Assembly (NCBI GenBank): GCA_049840515.1
Contig: JASGKW010000009.1
Coordinates: 682,001 to 746,000 of the forward strand
DNA: 64,000 bases
Direction: 5' to 3'
Origin: Muricomes sp049840515
GTDB taxonomy: Bacteria > Bacillota > Clostridia > Lachnospirales > Lachnospiraceae
A program made the translations under genes and the position numbers. Shown in pieces: positions 18,298 through 27,038 of this stretch. How positions within the stretch are numbered: position 1 is the stretch's first letter; each line of letters starts with the position of its first letter. The notes beneath the pieces are model-generated. The model made no database searches and had not been told where the DNA came from. It worked only from the letters and a program-made list of their open reading frames with translations.

Positions 18298-18386
18298 CGC
18301 TTATTATTCCTATCTATGTAGGTAAGCAGCGCGACGAGGAAAATCCCAAATGTCAACATTAAAGATATCGCATCCGATATGTCCAC
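18291..18386 (-). CDS. Holin-like type I toxin peptide (31 residues)
   Basis: The peptide MDISDAISLMLTFGIFLVAL, then LTYIDRNNKRK, has one membrane helix followed by a charged NNKRK tail. This matches the putative holin-like toxin family of Firmicutes (xxALxLMLxFGxFxxALLTYIDxxxKRK). The start is GTG at 18386 with GGGAGG about eight bases upstream. These peptides damage the membrane when overproduced and are held in check by an antisense RNA. Too short for most gene finders. The convergent RNA at 18194-18294 is the likely antitoxin. Confidence 0.7.
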   Translation of the reverse strand: MDISDAISLMLTFGIFLVALLTYIDRNNKRK

Positions 18387-18558
18387 ATGCACCACCTCCC
18401 CTCTTCCATGAAGTTTGGGAGGCTGCCACCCTGTAACGGTTGTCCTAAAATGCAGTATATCATATTCTTCCTCTTTCTAGTAGCGCCAAATTATAAAATT
18501 TCTCTTTACATTTCAGACAGTGTTCACCTCTTTGCCTTGGTCAAAACCTACTGGAAGA

Positions 18559-18587
18559 TTGACTTTTACAGATAAAAAAAGTATGAT
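18559..18587 (+). promoter_or_regulatory. Promoter of the surface O-acetylation-like cluster
   Basis: TTGACT (18559-18564), 17 bases, TATGAT (18582-18587). The expected transcript start near 18594 is only about six bases before the apparent TTG start codon at 18600. Confidence 0.6.
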
Positions 18588-18599
18588 AAAGTATACTAA

Positions 18600-19412
18600 T
18601 TGAATTACAAATATTCAACTAAGTACACAAATAAAAAGGATTTAAAAACAGATGAGAAAAAGGGAAAACGACGGTTAATCATATATTGTTGTGCCGCAGT
18701 CATTATACTTGTTGCCGGTATTTTGACAGCGGAGGTGATGAGTAACCTTACCAGCAAAAAGGTGGAGACCGCTCAGGGACTGAAGATTTTAAAAAAAGCG
18801 GAGTCTGCGGATGCAAAAAAAATTGAAGAGAAGATGGATAAACTAGCGGAGAAGGAGTTGGAGGCGAATAAAAAAGCAGGTGCAGAGAAGAATTACAAGG
18901 CTATATTTGCAGATTCTGTAGTGATGGGAGATTCTATTTCTGAGGCACTTATAGAGTATGATTTCCTGAATGCGTCCAGTGTGGTAGCTAAAATAGGCGT
19001 GGAGATTGATTCTCTGGATGACCAGCTGGAAAGTGTGGAGGAGATTAACCCGCAGGTGGTTTTTTTGGCCTATGGGGCGAATGATATACCTGCGACAAAG
19101 GGCGATGCGGATGTGTTTATTAAGAAATACGATACTTTGATTCAAAACCTCCAGAAACGGCTTCCTGACACAAAGATTTTTGTGAATTCCATTTTTCCGG
19201 TACAGAAGCAGGAGATAGAAAGAGAACCTTCTTACAAAAAGCTGGACGATTACAACGAAGCACTGCGAACTATGTGCGATAAGAAACAGATTACTTTTAT
19301 TGACAATACGAAGCTGGTATCAGACAGTTATTATGAGGACGATGGAATACATTTTAAAGAAGCATTCTATCCCCACTGGCTGGCTCGGATGGCGGAGGTG
19401 GCGTCTTTATGA
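18600..19412 (+). CDS. Membrane-anchored SGNH/GDSL-type hydrolase
   Basis: About 270 residues: a lysine-rich cytosolic N-terminus, one membrane segment (about residues 27-47), then an external domain. The SGNH blocks are visible: FADSVVMGDSISEAL (Ser), FLAYGANDIPATKG (block III GxND) and YYEDDGIHFKEAFYPHW (DxxH). Such enzymes remove or transfer acyl groups on cell-surface polymers. The only start in frame before the membrane segment is TTG at 18600, without a ribosome site and very close to the predicted transcript start. It forms an operon with the DUF4358, MBOAT and DHHW genes. Confidence 0.75.
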   Translation: MNYKYSTKYTNKKDLKTDEKKGKRRLIIYCCAAVIILVAGILTAEVMSNLTSKKVETAQGLKILKKAESADAKKIEEKMDKLAEKELEANKKAGAEKNYKAIFADSVVMGDSISEALIEYDFLNASSVVAKIGVEIDSLDDQLESVEEINPQVVFLAYGANDIPATKGDADVFIKKYDTLIQNLQKRLPDTKIFVNSIFPVQKQEIEREPSYKKLDDYNEALRTMCDKKQITFIDNTKLVSDSYYEDDGIHFKEAFYPHWLARMAEVASL

Positions 19413-19972
19413 TAGAGCAGCATTCCGGTACAAATGATTTTGGTGAAAATAGCTACAGCAAAGGCGGCTACTACAGGAGACCTGTCAAAAGGACAAAAGG
19501 TCCCGGCTTTGCGGAGATTTTAAAATATTTTATTTTGGCGGGGATAGTGGGCTATATTGTATTTCTTATGATATTTACCAGCGGAAGTACAAAGCCTTTT
19601 GAGCAGATTGAGAAAGCTGTGGAAGATTCTCTGGATATGGAGAATTTAAAAAAAGCTGACGTACAGGGTCTGAAGCGTTATTACGGGCTGAACAGCGCCG
19701 ACTATGACGGTGTAATGCTGTACACATCAAAGAGCAGTATATCCACAGAAGAAGTGCTTTTGATTAAGGTAAAACATGACGGGCAGATGCAGCAGGTGGA
19801 AGATGCCGTTCAGGAGAGAATTGAAAGCAGGAAAAATGCTTTTCAGGGTTATGCCCCCAAGCAGGTTAAACTTCTGGAGCAGGCGCAGATTTCTGTCCGC
19901 GGGAAATATCTGTTTCTGGCTGTATCATCCAAAGCAGAAAGTTATAAAGAGGCCTTTATGAAAAGCCTGTAA
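19409..19972 (+). CDS. DUF4358 family membrane-anchored protein
   Basis: 187 residues; the ATG overlaps the stop of the hydrolase (ATGA). It has one membrane segment (about residues 40-62) and an external domain with the DUF4358 pattern (LKRYYGLNSADYDGVMLY, then EVLLIKV, and RIESRKNAFQGYAPKQVKLL). This family of unknown function is frequently encoded beside MBOAT acyltransferases and DHHW proteins in Firmicutes, as here, so it probably assists surface polymer modification. Confidence 0.7.
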   Translation: MIEQHSGTNDFGENSYSKGGYYRRPVKRTKGPGFAEILKYFILAGIVGYIVFLMIFTSGSTKPFEQIEKAVEDSLDMENLKKADVQGLKRYYGLNSADYDGVMLYTSKSSISTEEVLLIKVKHDGQMQQVEDAVQERIESRKNAFQGYAPKQVKLLEQAQISVRGKYLFLAVSSKAESYKEAFMKSL

Positions 19973-20001
19973 GATACATTACAATGAGAGGAAACTGGAA
20001 G

Positions 20002-21413
20002 ATGTTATTTAGTAGTGTCACGTTTTTGTTTATGTTTTTGCCTGTTACACTGGCATTATATTATATCCTCCCGGAAAGATTTAGAAATATGGTTATGCTG
20101 GCGGCAAGCCTTATTTTTTATGCATGGGGGAGCCGCTCTATATTGTATTGATGCTTCTTTCTATCTTGCTCAACTATATATGTGGACTGGATATCGGAGA
20201 AAAGCAGGATGACCCCCGCAAGGCTAAAAGAAGCCTTATTTTTGCTGTGGCGGCGAATATATGTCTGCTGGGCTTTTTCAAATATTATGGTTTTGTTCTG
20301 GACAGTCTGAATGCAGTTCTTCCTGTGGATATTCCGTACAGGGAGCTTCCTCTGCCAATCGGAATTTCATTTTATATGTTCCAGGCAATTTCTTATATCG
20401 TTGATGTGTACAGGAAAGAAGCAAGACCTCAGGAAAACTTTCTGAATTTTGCTTTATATATATCCATGTTTCCGCAATTGATAGCGGGACCTGTTGTGCG
20501 CTATGTTGACATTGAAGAACAATTGAAACGCCGGAAAGTGTCCATGCGAAGATTTGGACAGGGTGCGGAATATTTTATAATTGGTTTGGGAAAGAAAGCC
20601 ATACTGGCGAACTCTGCAGGCCAAATTTTTGAGCAGATATCAGCAATGCAGATGGGAAGCTTTTCCATGATTACAGCCTGGGTTGGCTGTATCTCTTATG
20701 GATTCCGTATTTATTTTGACTTCAGCGGCTACTCAGATATGGCGATTGGTCTGGCTAAAATGTTCGGGTTTGAGCTGCGCAAGAATTTTGACTACCCCTA
20801 CACAGCATCCAGCATCACGGGATTTTGGAGAAAATGGTTTATCTCTTTAAATGTGTGGTTTAAAAAATATGTTTATATTCCGCTTGGAGGAAGCCGGGCA
20901 GGACAGTCACGCCAGGTAGCAAATATTTTAATTATGTGGATGCTGATTGGCTTGTGGTACGGAGCCTACTGGACCTTTTTGCTGTGGGGAGCCTACAGCG
21001 GAATCCTGCTTATACTGGAGCGGTTTGTTTGGGGAAATGCCCTGGAGCGTCTGCCGGGTGCAGTGCGGCATATTTATACAATGATATTTGTTTTTGTTGG
21101 ATGGGTATTCTTCTTCAGTCCCAGTCTGGGAGATGCACAGAACTATCTGTGGGCAATGTTGGGACCGGGAGCCAGCACATTTGTAGATAAACAGGCGATA
21201 TTTTATATTGTTTCTAACTGGCTTTTGTATCTGATTATCATACTGGCTTCTTCTCCCATCGGGTACAGGCTCATTTGGAATGCTGCGGGAAGCTTTGCTA
21301 ATACGCGGGTAAGAAAAACAGTGACGGCCGTTATCTATGCTGGAATCTTTCTGATTTCAATTGCTTATCTGGTAACTCAGCCTCTTCAAACATTTTTATA
21401 TTTTAAATTTTAG
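20002..21413 (+). CDS. MBOAT family O-acyltransferase (AlgI/DltB-like), frameshifted
   Basis: About 470 residues after restoring one G in the run 20126-20130; without it the first about 43 residues (MLFSSVTFLFMFLPVTLALY and on) are in another frame. A polytopic membrane enzyme that moves acyl groups across the membrane. Typical motifs: PIGISFYMFQAISYIVDVY, then FPQLIAGPVVRY, DFSGYSDMAIGLAKMFGF, FWRKWFISLNVW and YIPLGGSRAG. The normally invariant His of the LWHGA motif reads Tyr here (IGLWYGAYWTF), which would be expected to affect catalysis. Partners are the SGNH, DUF4358 and DHHW genes. Confidence 0.85.
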
Positions 21414-21421
21414 GTGAACAT

Positions 21422-22573
21422 ATGAGAAGAAATAGAAAAAAATGGAAGCCGGATAGTCTTATCGGCAAGATTTTTATTATCTGTCTGCTGATACTTACTG
21501 TAGGAAATTTTCTGACTCCAAATCATAAGAAGTCGGAGGAGGCGGACCGGATATTTGTGGGGAGGCCTAAGCTGACACTTGGCAGCCTTGTGTCAGGAAG
21601 TTATATGCAGCAATTTGAACGGTATCAGTCCGAACAGTTTATGGGGAGAAGCGCCCTCCGCAAGTTGAAGGTAACGCTGAACCGGCTGGGCGGAAGCCGA
21701 AAAGAAAATGATGTATTTATTGGGAAAAAGGGTCAGCTTCTGGAGGATATTGTGGTGCCTGACCGTGAGGCCGTGGACAATAGCGTAACATCAATCAAAG
21801 AATTTGCAAAAAGTCATTCGGATATTCCGGTCAGTGTTCTTCTTGTGCCGGATGCCGCAAATATCATGGCAGCCAGCCTTCCGCCTCTGGCAGAGGTGTC
21901 AGACCAGAATGCCAGTATCAGCAGGGTGAAAGAGCTGGGGGATTCTGTACAGTGGATAGATGCGGTTCAGGCATTGAATGAGCACAAGGGTGAGAGGATA
22001 TACTATAAGACGGATCCCCACTGGACTGCACTTGGGGCATTTTATGCATTTGAGGCCGCCGCTGGTGCGCTCGGAATTACAACAGATTTTTCCAGCGGCT
22101 ACGCTACTTATCCGATTGCAACAGATTTTAACGGGGCATTGGCTGCAAAAAGCGGATATGAGTTGAACGTGAAAGATGAGATTTCTATTTATGTTCCCAA
22201 GGATACAGATAATGATGTGATTGTAAACTATGTGGATGAGCAGAAAAAGACAACCTCCCTGTACGACTCAAAAATGCTCAGCGGCAGAGACAAATATGGT
22301 GTTTTCTTAAGCGGGAATACTTCGGTGGCTGATATTAAGACAATGTCAGAAAGCCCCAGAAAACTGCTGATTTTAAGAGACTCCTATGCCAGTTGTTTTG
22401 CACCTTTTCTGACACCCTATTTTAGGGAAATCGTTCTTGTAGACCCAAGATACTATGCGGGAACGGTTGAAGATGTCATGGAGACATATCAGATTACAGA
22501 TGTTTTGTTTTTGTACAGTGGAAATACATTTTTCCAGGATAATAATATAAGTGGAGTATTGAATAGTGAGTAA
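21422..22573 (+). CDS. DHHW family (AlgX/AlgJ-like) surface acetylation protein
   Basis: 383 residues with an N-terminal membrane anchor (about residues 15-32). The DHHW-type motif appears as YYKTDPHWTALGAFYAFEAA and the SGNH serine block as LLILRDSYASCFAPFLTPYF. In alginate and related systems such proteins take the acetyl group exported by the MBOAT partner and transfer it to a polysaccharide outside the membrane. It starts nine bases after the MBOAT stop; the next gene overlaps its end by eight bases. Confidence 0.78.
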   Translation: MRRNRKKWKPDSLIGKIFIICLLILTVGNFLTPNHKKSEEADRIFVGRPKLTLGSLVSGSYMQQFERYQSEQFMGRSALRKLKVTLNRLGGSRKENDVFIGKKGQLLEDIVVPDREAVDNSVTSIKEFAKSHSDIPVSVLLVPDAANIMAASLPPLAEVSDQNASISRVKELGDSVQWIDAVQALNEHKGERIYYKTDPHWTALGAFYAFEAAAGALGITTDFSSGYATYPIATDFNGALAAKSGYELNVKDEISIYVPKDTDNDVIVNYVDEQKKTTSLYDSKMLSGRDKYGVFLSGNTSVADIKTMSESPRKLLILRDSYASCFAPFLTPYFREIVLVDPRYYAGTVEDVMETYQITDVLFLYSGNTFFQDNNISGVLNSE

Positions 22574-23306
22574 TCGCATAAAACAGGAATTTGAACAAAA
22601 AAAAGAGCCTGTCCGTCTGAATAAATTTTTAAGTGAGTCGGGGGTGTGTTCCCGGCGGGAAGCGGACCGGCTGATTGAGAGCGGAAAGGTTACCGTTGAC
22701 GGAAAACGTGCTGCGGCAGGGATGAAAGTACTTCCGGGACAGGTAGTGAAGGTGGGAAACAAGCGTATCTCCCGCAGTGATGAGATGGTGGTGCTGGCAG
22801 TGAATAAACCGGCAGGAATTGTATGTACTGAGGAACGCCGGGAACGCAACAGTATTGTGCGCTTTTTAGATTACCCGGTGAGGGTCACTTATATAGGCCG
22901 TCTGGATAAGGATTCCAGAGGGCTGCTTCTCATGACGAATAATGGTGACATTATTAATAAAATGATGCGTGCAAGAAACCAGCATGAGAAAGAGTACAAG
23001 GTAACCGTTGATAAAGCTGTGACACCAGATTTTCTGGAAAATATGGCGGCAGGAGTTTCTATACTGGACACAATTACGAGGCCCTGCAAGGTGCAGAAGC
23101 TTGGGAAATATACTTTTTCGATTATACTGACTCAGGGGCTGAACAGACAGATACGCAGAATGTGTGAAGCATTGGGATATCAGGTAAAAGATTTGGTCAG
23201 AATAAGAATTATGAATATTGAACTGGGAAGACTAAAGGAAGGGGAGTACAGGAAACTCACAGATGCGGAGTTGAATCGTCTCTATGACCAGATAAAGGAT
23301 TCCTGA
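22566..23306 (+). CDS. Ribosomal large-subunit pseudouridine synthase, RluF-like
   Basis: 246 residues. An S4 RNA-binding domain (RLNKFLSESGVCSRREADRL) is followed by the RsuA/RluB/RluE/RluF catalytic domain with the active Asp in YIGRLDKDSRGLLLMTNNGD. The sequence is closest to RluF, which modifies 23S rRNA; the exact uridine cannot be assigned from sequence. The GTG start at 22566 overlaps the previous stop by eight bases. A palindromic element follows directly after its stop. Confidence 0.85.
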   Translation: MSNRIKQEFEQKKEPVRLNKFLSESGVCSRREADRLIESGKVTVDGKRAAAGMKVLPGQVVKVGNKRISRSDEMVVLAVNKPAGIVCTEERRERNSIVRFLDYPVRVTYIGRLDKDSRGLLLMTNNGDIINKMMRARNQHEKEYKVTVDKAVTPDFLENMAAGVSILDTITRPCKVQKLGKYTFSIILTQGLNRQIRRMCEALGYQVKDLVRIRIMNIELGRLKEGEYRKLTDAELNRLYDQIKDS

Positions 23307-23392
23307 CAGTTCAGCTATGAAGCTTGAGTTGGCTGCTTCGCAGCCCTTTTCACTGCTGACGCAGTTAAAACTCTCGCTTATGGCTGAACTGT
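23306..23392. repeat. Palindromic element, copy 3 (87 bp)
   Basis: ACAGTTCAGCTAT at one end and ATGGCTGAACTGT at the other, with a core GGCTGCTTCGCAGCC and GACGCAGTTAAAACTCTCGC that is the reverse complement of the 17375-17440 core of the first copy. It starts on the last base of the rluF-like stop codon and ends seven bases before the upstream ATG of ligA; it may act as a transcript end. Confidence 0.75.
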
Positions 23393-23425
23393 AATTAAAT
23401 GATAAGAACAGGTGGGGAGTATCAG

Positions 23426-25384
23426 ATGACAGAAAAGAAAAAGAGAATGCAGGAACTGGTGGAGGTCCTGAATCACGCGCGGCGGGCTTATGAGCAGGAA
23501 GATACGGAAATCATGAGCAACTACGAATATGATAAATTATATGATGAACTTTTGGGACTGGAGCAGGAATTGGGAACAACCCTTGCCTCCAGTCCTACCA
23601 TTCATGTGGGATATGAGGTATTAAGCGAATTGCCCAAGGAGCGCCATGAGCGCACTATGCTGTCTCTGGACAAGACAAAAGAGGTGGAGCAGCTCAAGGA
23701 ATTTCTTGGGGAGCAGAAAGCCGTTATATCCTGGAAGCTGGATGGCCTTACTATTGTGCTGACTTATGGGGACGGCACCTTGCAAAAGGCTGTCACCAGA
23801 GGAAATGGAGAGGTGGGCGAGGTTATCACAAATAATGCCAGAGTATTCAAAAATCTTCCCCTCCATATACCATATAAGGGAGAGCTGATTTTAAGGGGCG
23901 AGGCTGTCATTGGATATAAGAATTTTGAAAAAATAAATGAAGAGATAGAAGATGTGGATGCAAAATATAAGAACCCGAGAAATTTGTGCAGTGGTTCTGT
24001 GAGGCAGTTGAATAACCAAATCACCGCCAAACGAAACGTATGCTTTTTTGCATTTGCGCTGGTAAACGAAACAGATGTTGATTTTCACAATTCCAGATAT
24101 GAACAATTGGCCTGGCTGGGACAGCAGGGGTTTGAGGTGGTGGAGAATCATCTCGTAGATGCAGATAAAATAGAGGAAGAGGTGGCCTGGTTTGCCGGGA
24201 AAATCTCAGAAAATGATTTTCCTTCCGACGGGCTGGTTCTTGTCTATGATGACATCAATTATGGGCAGTCTCTGGGGAGTACATCAAAATTTCCAAGGAA
24301 CTCAATGGCCTTCAAATGGGCGGATGAGATAAAAGAAACAAAACTGCTGAAAATCCAGTGGAGCCCGTCCCGCACAGGGCTTATTAATCCAATCGCGGTT
24401 TTTGAGCCTGTGGAGCTGGAGGGGACAACGGTAAGCCGTGCCAGTGTCCACAACATTAGTATTATGGAAGACCTGGAACTGGGTGTGGGTGACACAATCC
24501 GGGTTTATAAGGCAAATATGATTATTCCTCAGATTGCAGAAAATCTTACCCGCAGCGGAGTAAAGGATATACCCGCCGAATGTCCGGTGTGCGGTGGTCT
24601 GACGAAGATTTCTATGGAAAATGATACGAAAACCTTATACTGCACAAATCCTGAATGTCAGGCAAAACAGATGAAATCTTTTGCCCTGTTTGTAAGCAGG
24701 GATGCCCTGAACATCGAGGGGCTTTCGGAAGCTACTCTGGAGAAGTTCATTGTCAGGGGATTTATAAAGGACTTTTCTGATATTTTTCACCTGGACAGAT
24801 ATGAAGAGGAGATTAAAACCATGGAGGGCTTTGGACAGAAGTCCTATGACAATTTAATCAATAGTGTAGAACATGCACGGGAGACTACACTGCCTAAACT
24901 GGTATACAGCCTGGGTATTGCTAATATTGGGCTTGCAAATGCAAAAGTCATCTGCCGGGCACTGGATAATAAACCGGACAGGTTAATTTCTGCCACGGTG
25001 GAAGAATTAAGTGAGATTTCCGGTGTGGGTGATGTAATTGCAAGGAAATTTGTGGATTATTTTGGTGAGGAGAAACACCGGGAAATATTTGGAAAGCTTC
25101 TGGATGAGGTCCGCATACCCATGGAGGAGAAGCAGGGCGAAGAGCAGATATTTAAAGAGGTAAATTTTGTTATAACAGGAAGTGTGGAGCACTTTGCAAA
25201 CAGAAATGAAGTGAAAGAAGTGATTGAGTCCCGGGGAGGAAAGGTCACAGGTTCCGTCACATCTAAGACCGATTATCTGATTAACAATGATGTGCAGTCC
25301 TCTTCTTCAAAAAATAAAAAAGCGAGGGAGCTGGGAGTCCCTATTATATCTGAGGAAGACTTTTTGAAAATGCTGAACGGATAG
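23426..25384 (+). CDS. ligA: NAD-dependent DNA ligase, divergent Lachnospiraceae type
   Basis: 652 residues. Adenylation domain with the AMP-accepting Lys near residue 104 in ISWKLDGLTIVL (usual LigA: LKIDG), then GEAVI and FPSDGLVLVYDD; an OB fold; a four-Cys zinc site (CPVCGG and CTNPEC); helix-hairpin-helix repeats (GIANIGLANAK, then ISGVGDVIA); and a C-terminal BRCT domain (FVITGSVEHFANRNEVKEVI). It seals nicks in DNA using NAD. The ATG at 23426 follows GGTGGGGAG. The altered motif spacing suggests a second ligase clade; whether a standard LigA exists elsewhere in the genome is unknown from this window. Confidence 0.9.
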   Translation: MTEKKKRMQELVEVLNHARRAYEQEDTEIMSNYEYDKLYDELLGLEQELGTTLASSPTIHVGYEVLSELPKERHERTMLSLDKTKEVEQLKEFLGEQKAVISWKLDGLTIVLTYGDGTLQKAVTRGNGEVGEVITNNARVFKNLPLHIPYKGELILRGEAVIGYKNFEKINEEIEDVDAKYKNPRNLCSGSVRQLNNQITAKRNVCFFAFALVNETDVDFHNSRYEQLAWLGQQGFEVVENHLVDADKIEEEVAWFAGKISENDFPSDGLVLVYDDINYGQSLGSTSKFPRNSMAFKWADEIKETKLLKIQWSPSRTGLINPIAVFEPVELEGTTVSRASVHNISIMEDLELGVGDTIRVYKANMIIPQIAENLTRSGVKDIPAECPVCGGLTKISMENDTKTLYCTNPECQAKQMKSFALFVSRDALNIEGLSEATLEKFIVRGFIKDFSDIFHLDRYEEEIKTMEGFGQKSYDNLINSVEHARETTLPKLVYSLGIANIGLANAKVICRALDNKPDRLISATVEELSEISGVGDVIARKFVDYFGEEKHREIFGKLLDEVRIPMEEKQGEEQIFKEVNFVITGSVEHFANRNEVKEVIESRGGKVTGSVTSKTDYLINNDVQSSSSKNKKARELGVPIISEEDFLKMLNG

Positions 25385-25505
25385 ACTGCATTGCAGTTCC
25401 ACTGTTTTGTGTAATCTGGCTGGTTTAGAAAAAGTTAATTTGTATCTGTAACCCAACTATATTATAATAGGAATTGCAATTAGTGGTGTGGAAGAGAGGA
25501 GAAAC

Positions 25506-26941
25506 ATGTCAGATAAAGATTTTATTATAGAAGAGAACGATGATAGGGAAGATGATGAGAAAGCAGAGATTACTGCGCAGAGCGAGGTAGATAATGACGA
25601 TGACGGGTATGAGAAGCATTGCCTTATCTGCCATCGTCCGGAAAGCGCTACCAGCAGGATGATTGATTTGCCCAATAATATTACAGTGTGTTCAGACTGT
25701 ATGCAGAAGAGCTTTGATGCAATGAGCAGCGGGGCCGTTGACTACAGCAAATTAATGAATATGCCGGGTGTACAGTTTTTGAATTTGTCAGATTTGGAGA
25801 ATTCTGTGCCGAAAAGCCAGAAGATAAAAAAGAAAAGAGAGAAGCCCAAGAGTTCCACACGTTGAACATCAAAGATATCCCGGCACCTCATAAAATCAAA
25901 GCACAGCTTGATGAGTATGTGGTGGGTCAGGAGTATGCGAAGAAAGCAATGTCTGTGGCGGTGTACAATCATTATAAGAGGGTTGCCACCAATACCATAG
26001 ACGACATTGAGATTGAAAAGTCAAACATGCTTATGATAGGGCCGACAGGAAGCGGAAAGACTTACCTGGTGAAGACTCTCGCCAGACTTCTGGATGTGCC
26101 TCTGGCAATTACGGATGCCACATCCCTCACAGAGGCGGGATACATAGGTGATGATATCGAGAGCGTTGTATCAAAATTGCTGGCGGCAGCCGACAATGAT
26201 GTGGAGCGCGCCCAGCAGGGTATTATATTTATTGATGAGATTGATAAAATCGCAAAGAAGAGAAATTCCAATCAGCGCGATGTCAGCGGCGAATCTGTGC
26301 AGCAGGGCATGTTAAAGCTGCTGGAGGGAAGCGAAGTCGAGGTTCCGGTGGGGGCAAACAGCAAGAATGCCATGGTTCCCCTGACTACGGTGAATACAAA
26401 GAACATTCTGTTTATCTGCGGAGGTGCATTCCCTGACTTGGAGGAAGTAATCAAGGAGAGGCTGTCCCGCAAGACTACCATGGGATTTAATGCGGAGCTG
26501 AAAGATAAATATCAGAATGACAAGGAAATTCTGTCCAAGGTTGCGGTGGAGGATTTGAGAACGTTTGGGATGATACCCGAGTTTATCGGACGTCTGCCCA
26601 TTATCTTCACTCTGAAGGGACTGGATAAGGAGATGCTTATTCAGATACTGAAAGAGCCAAAGAACGCTATTTTGAAACAATACAAGAAGCTTCTTGCCCT
26701 GGACGAAGTCAATCTTGAGTTTGACGATGGAGCGCTGGAGGCTATAGCAGAAAAAGCTCTGAAGAAAGATACCGGGGCTAGAGCGCTTCGGGCAATCATA
26801 GAAGAGTTTATGCTGGACATTATGTACGAGATACCAAAAGATGACAGCATCGGACAGGTGACGATTACAAGAGAATATATTGAAGGAACCGGAGGTCCTG
26901 TCATTCAGCTGAGAGGGCAGGAGACTCTGCTCTTAAATTAA
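25506..26941 (+). CDS. ClpX-like AAA+ ATPase with N-terminal zinc domain, frameshifted
   Basis: About 478 residues after restoring one base near 25843. An acidic leader is followed by a zinc-binding domain (CLICHRPESATSRMIDLPNN, then VCSDCMQ), and in the second frame the AAA+ core: Walker A GPTGSGKT, pore segment AGYIGDDIES, Walker B IIFIDEIDKI, sensor FICGGAFPDLEE, and a ClpP-contact-like MGF tripeptide in KTTMGFNAEL. It would unfold proteins for ClpP or act alone. The normal ClpX zinc pattern is preserved but the core differs from housekeeping ClpX; this looks like the second ClpX paralogue common in Lachnospiraceae. Confidence 0.85.
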
Positions 26942-26998
26942 AAGAGCAGCGGCAGAAATGAGGTACAGGAGTTTCTCTCATTGTTGCCCTGCTTTTTA
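26941..26998. terminator. Hairpin between convergent genes, probable terminator
   Basis: AGAGCAGCGGCAGAAATGAG pairs imperfectly with CTCATTGTTGCCCTGCTTTTT, giving a long interrupted stem and a T5 tail for the ClpX-like transcript. Confidence 0.6.
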
Positions 26999-27038
26999 TA
27001 GATGGGATGACTAAATTGTTCGCATTTCTTCAAGGGTA

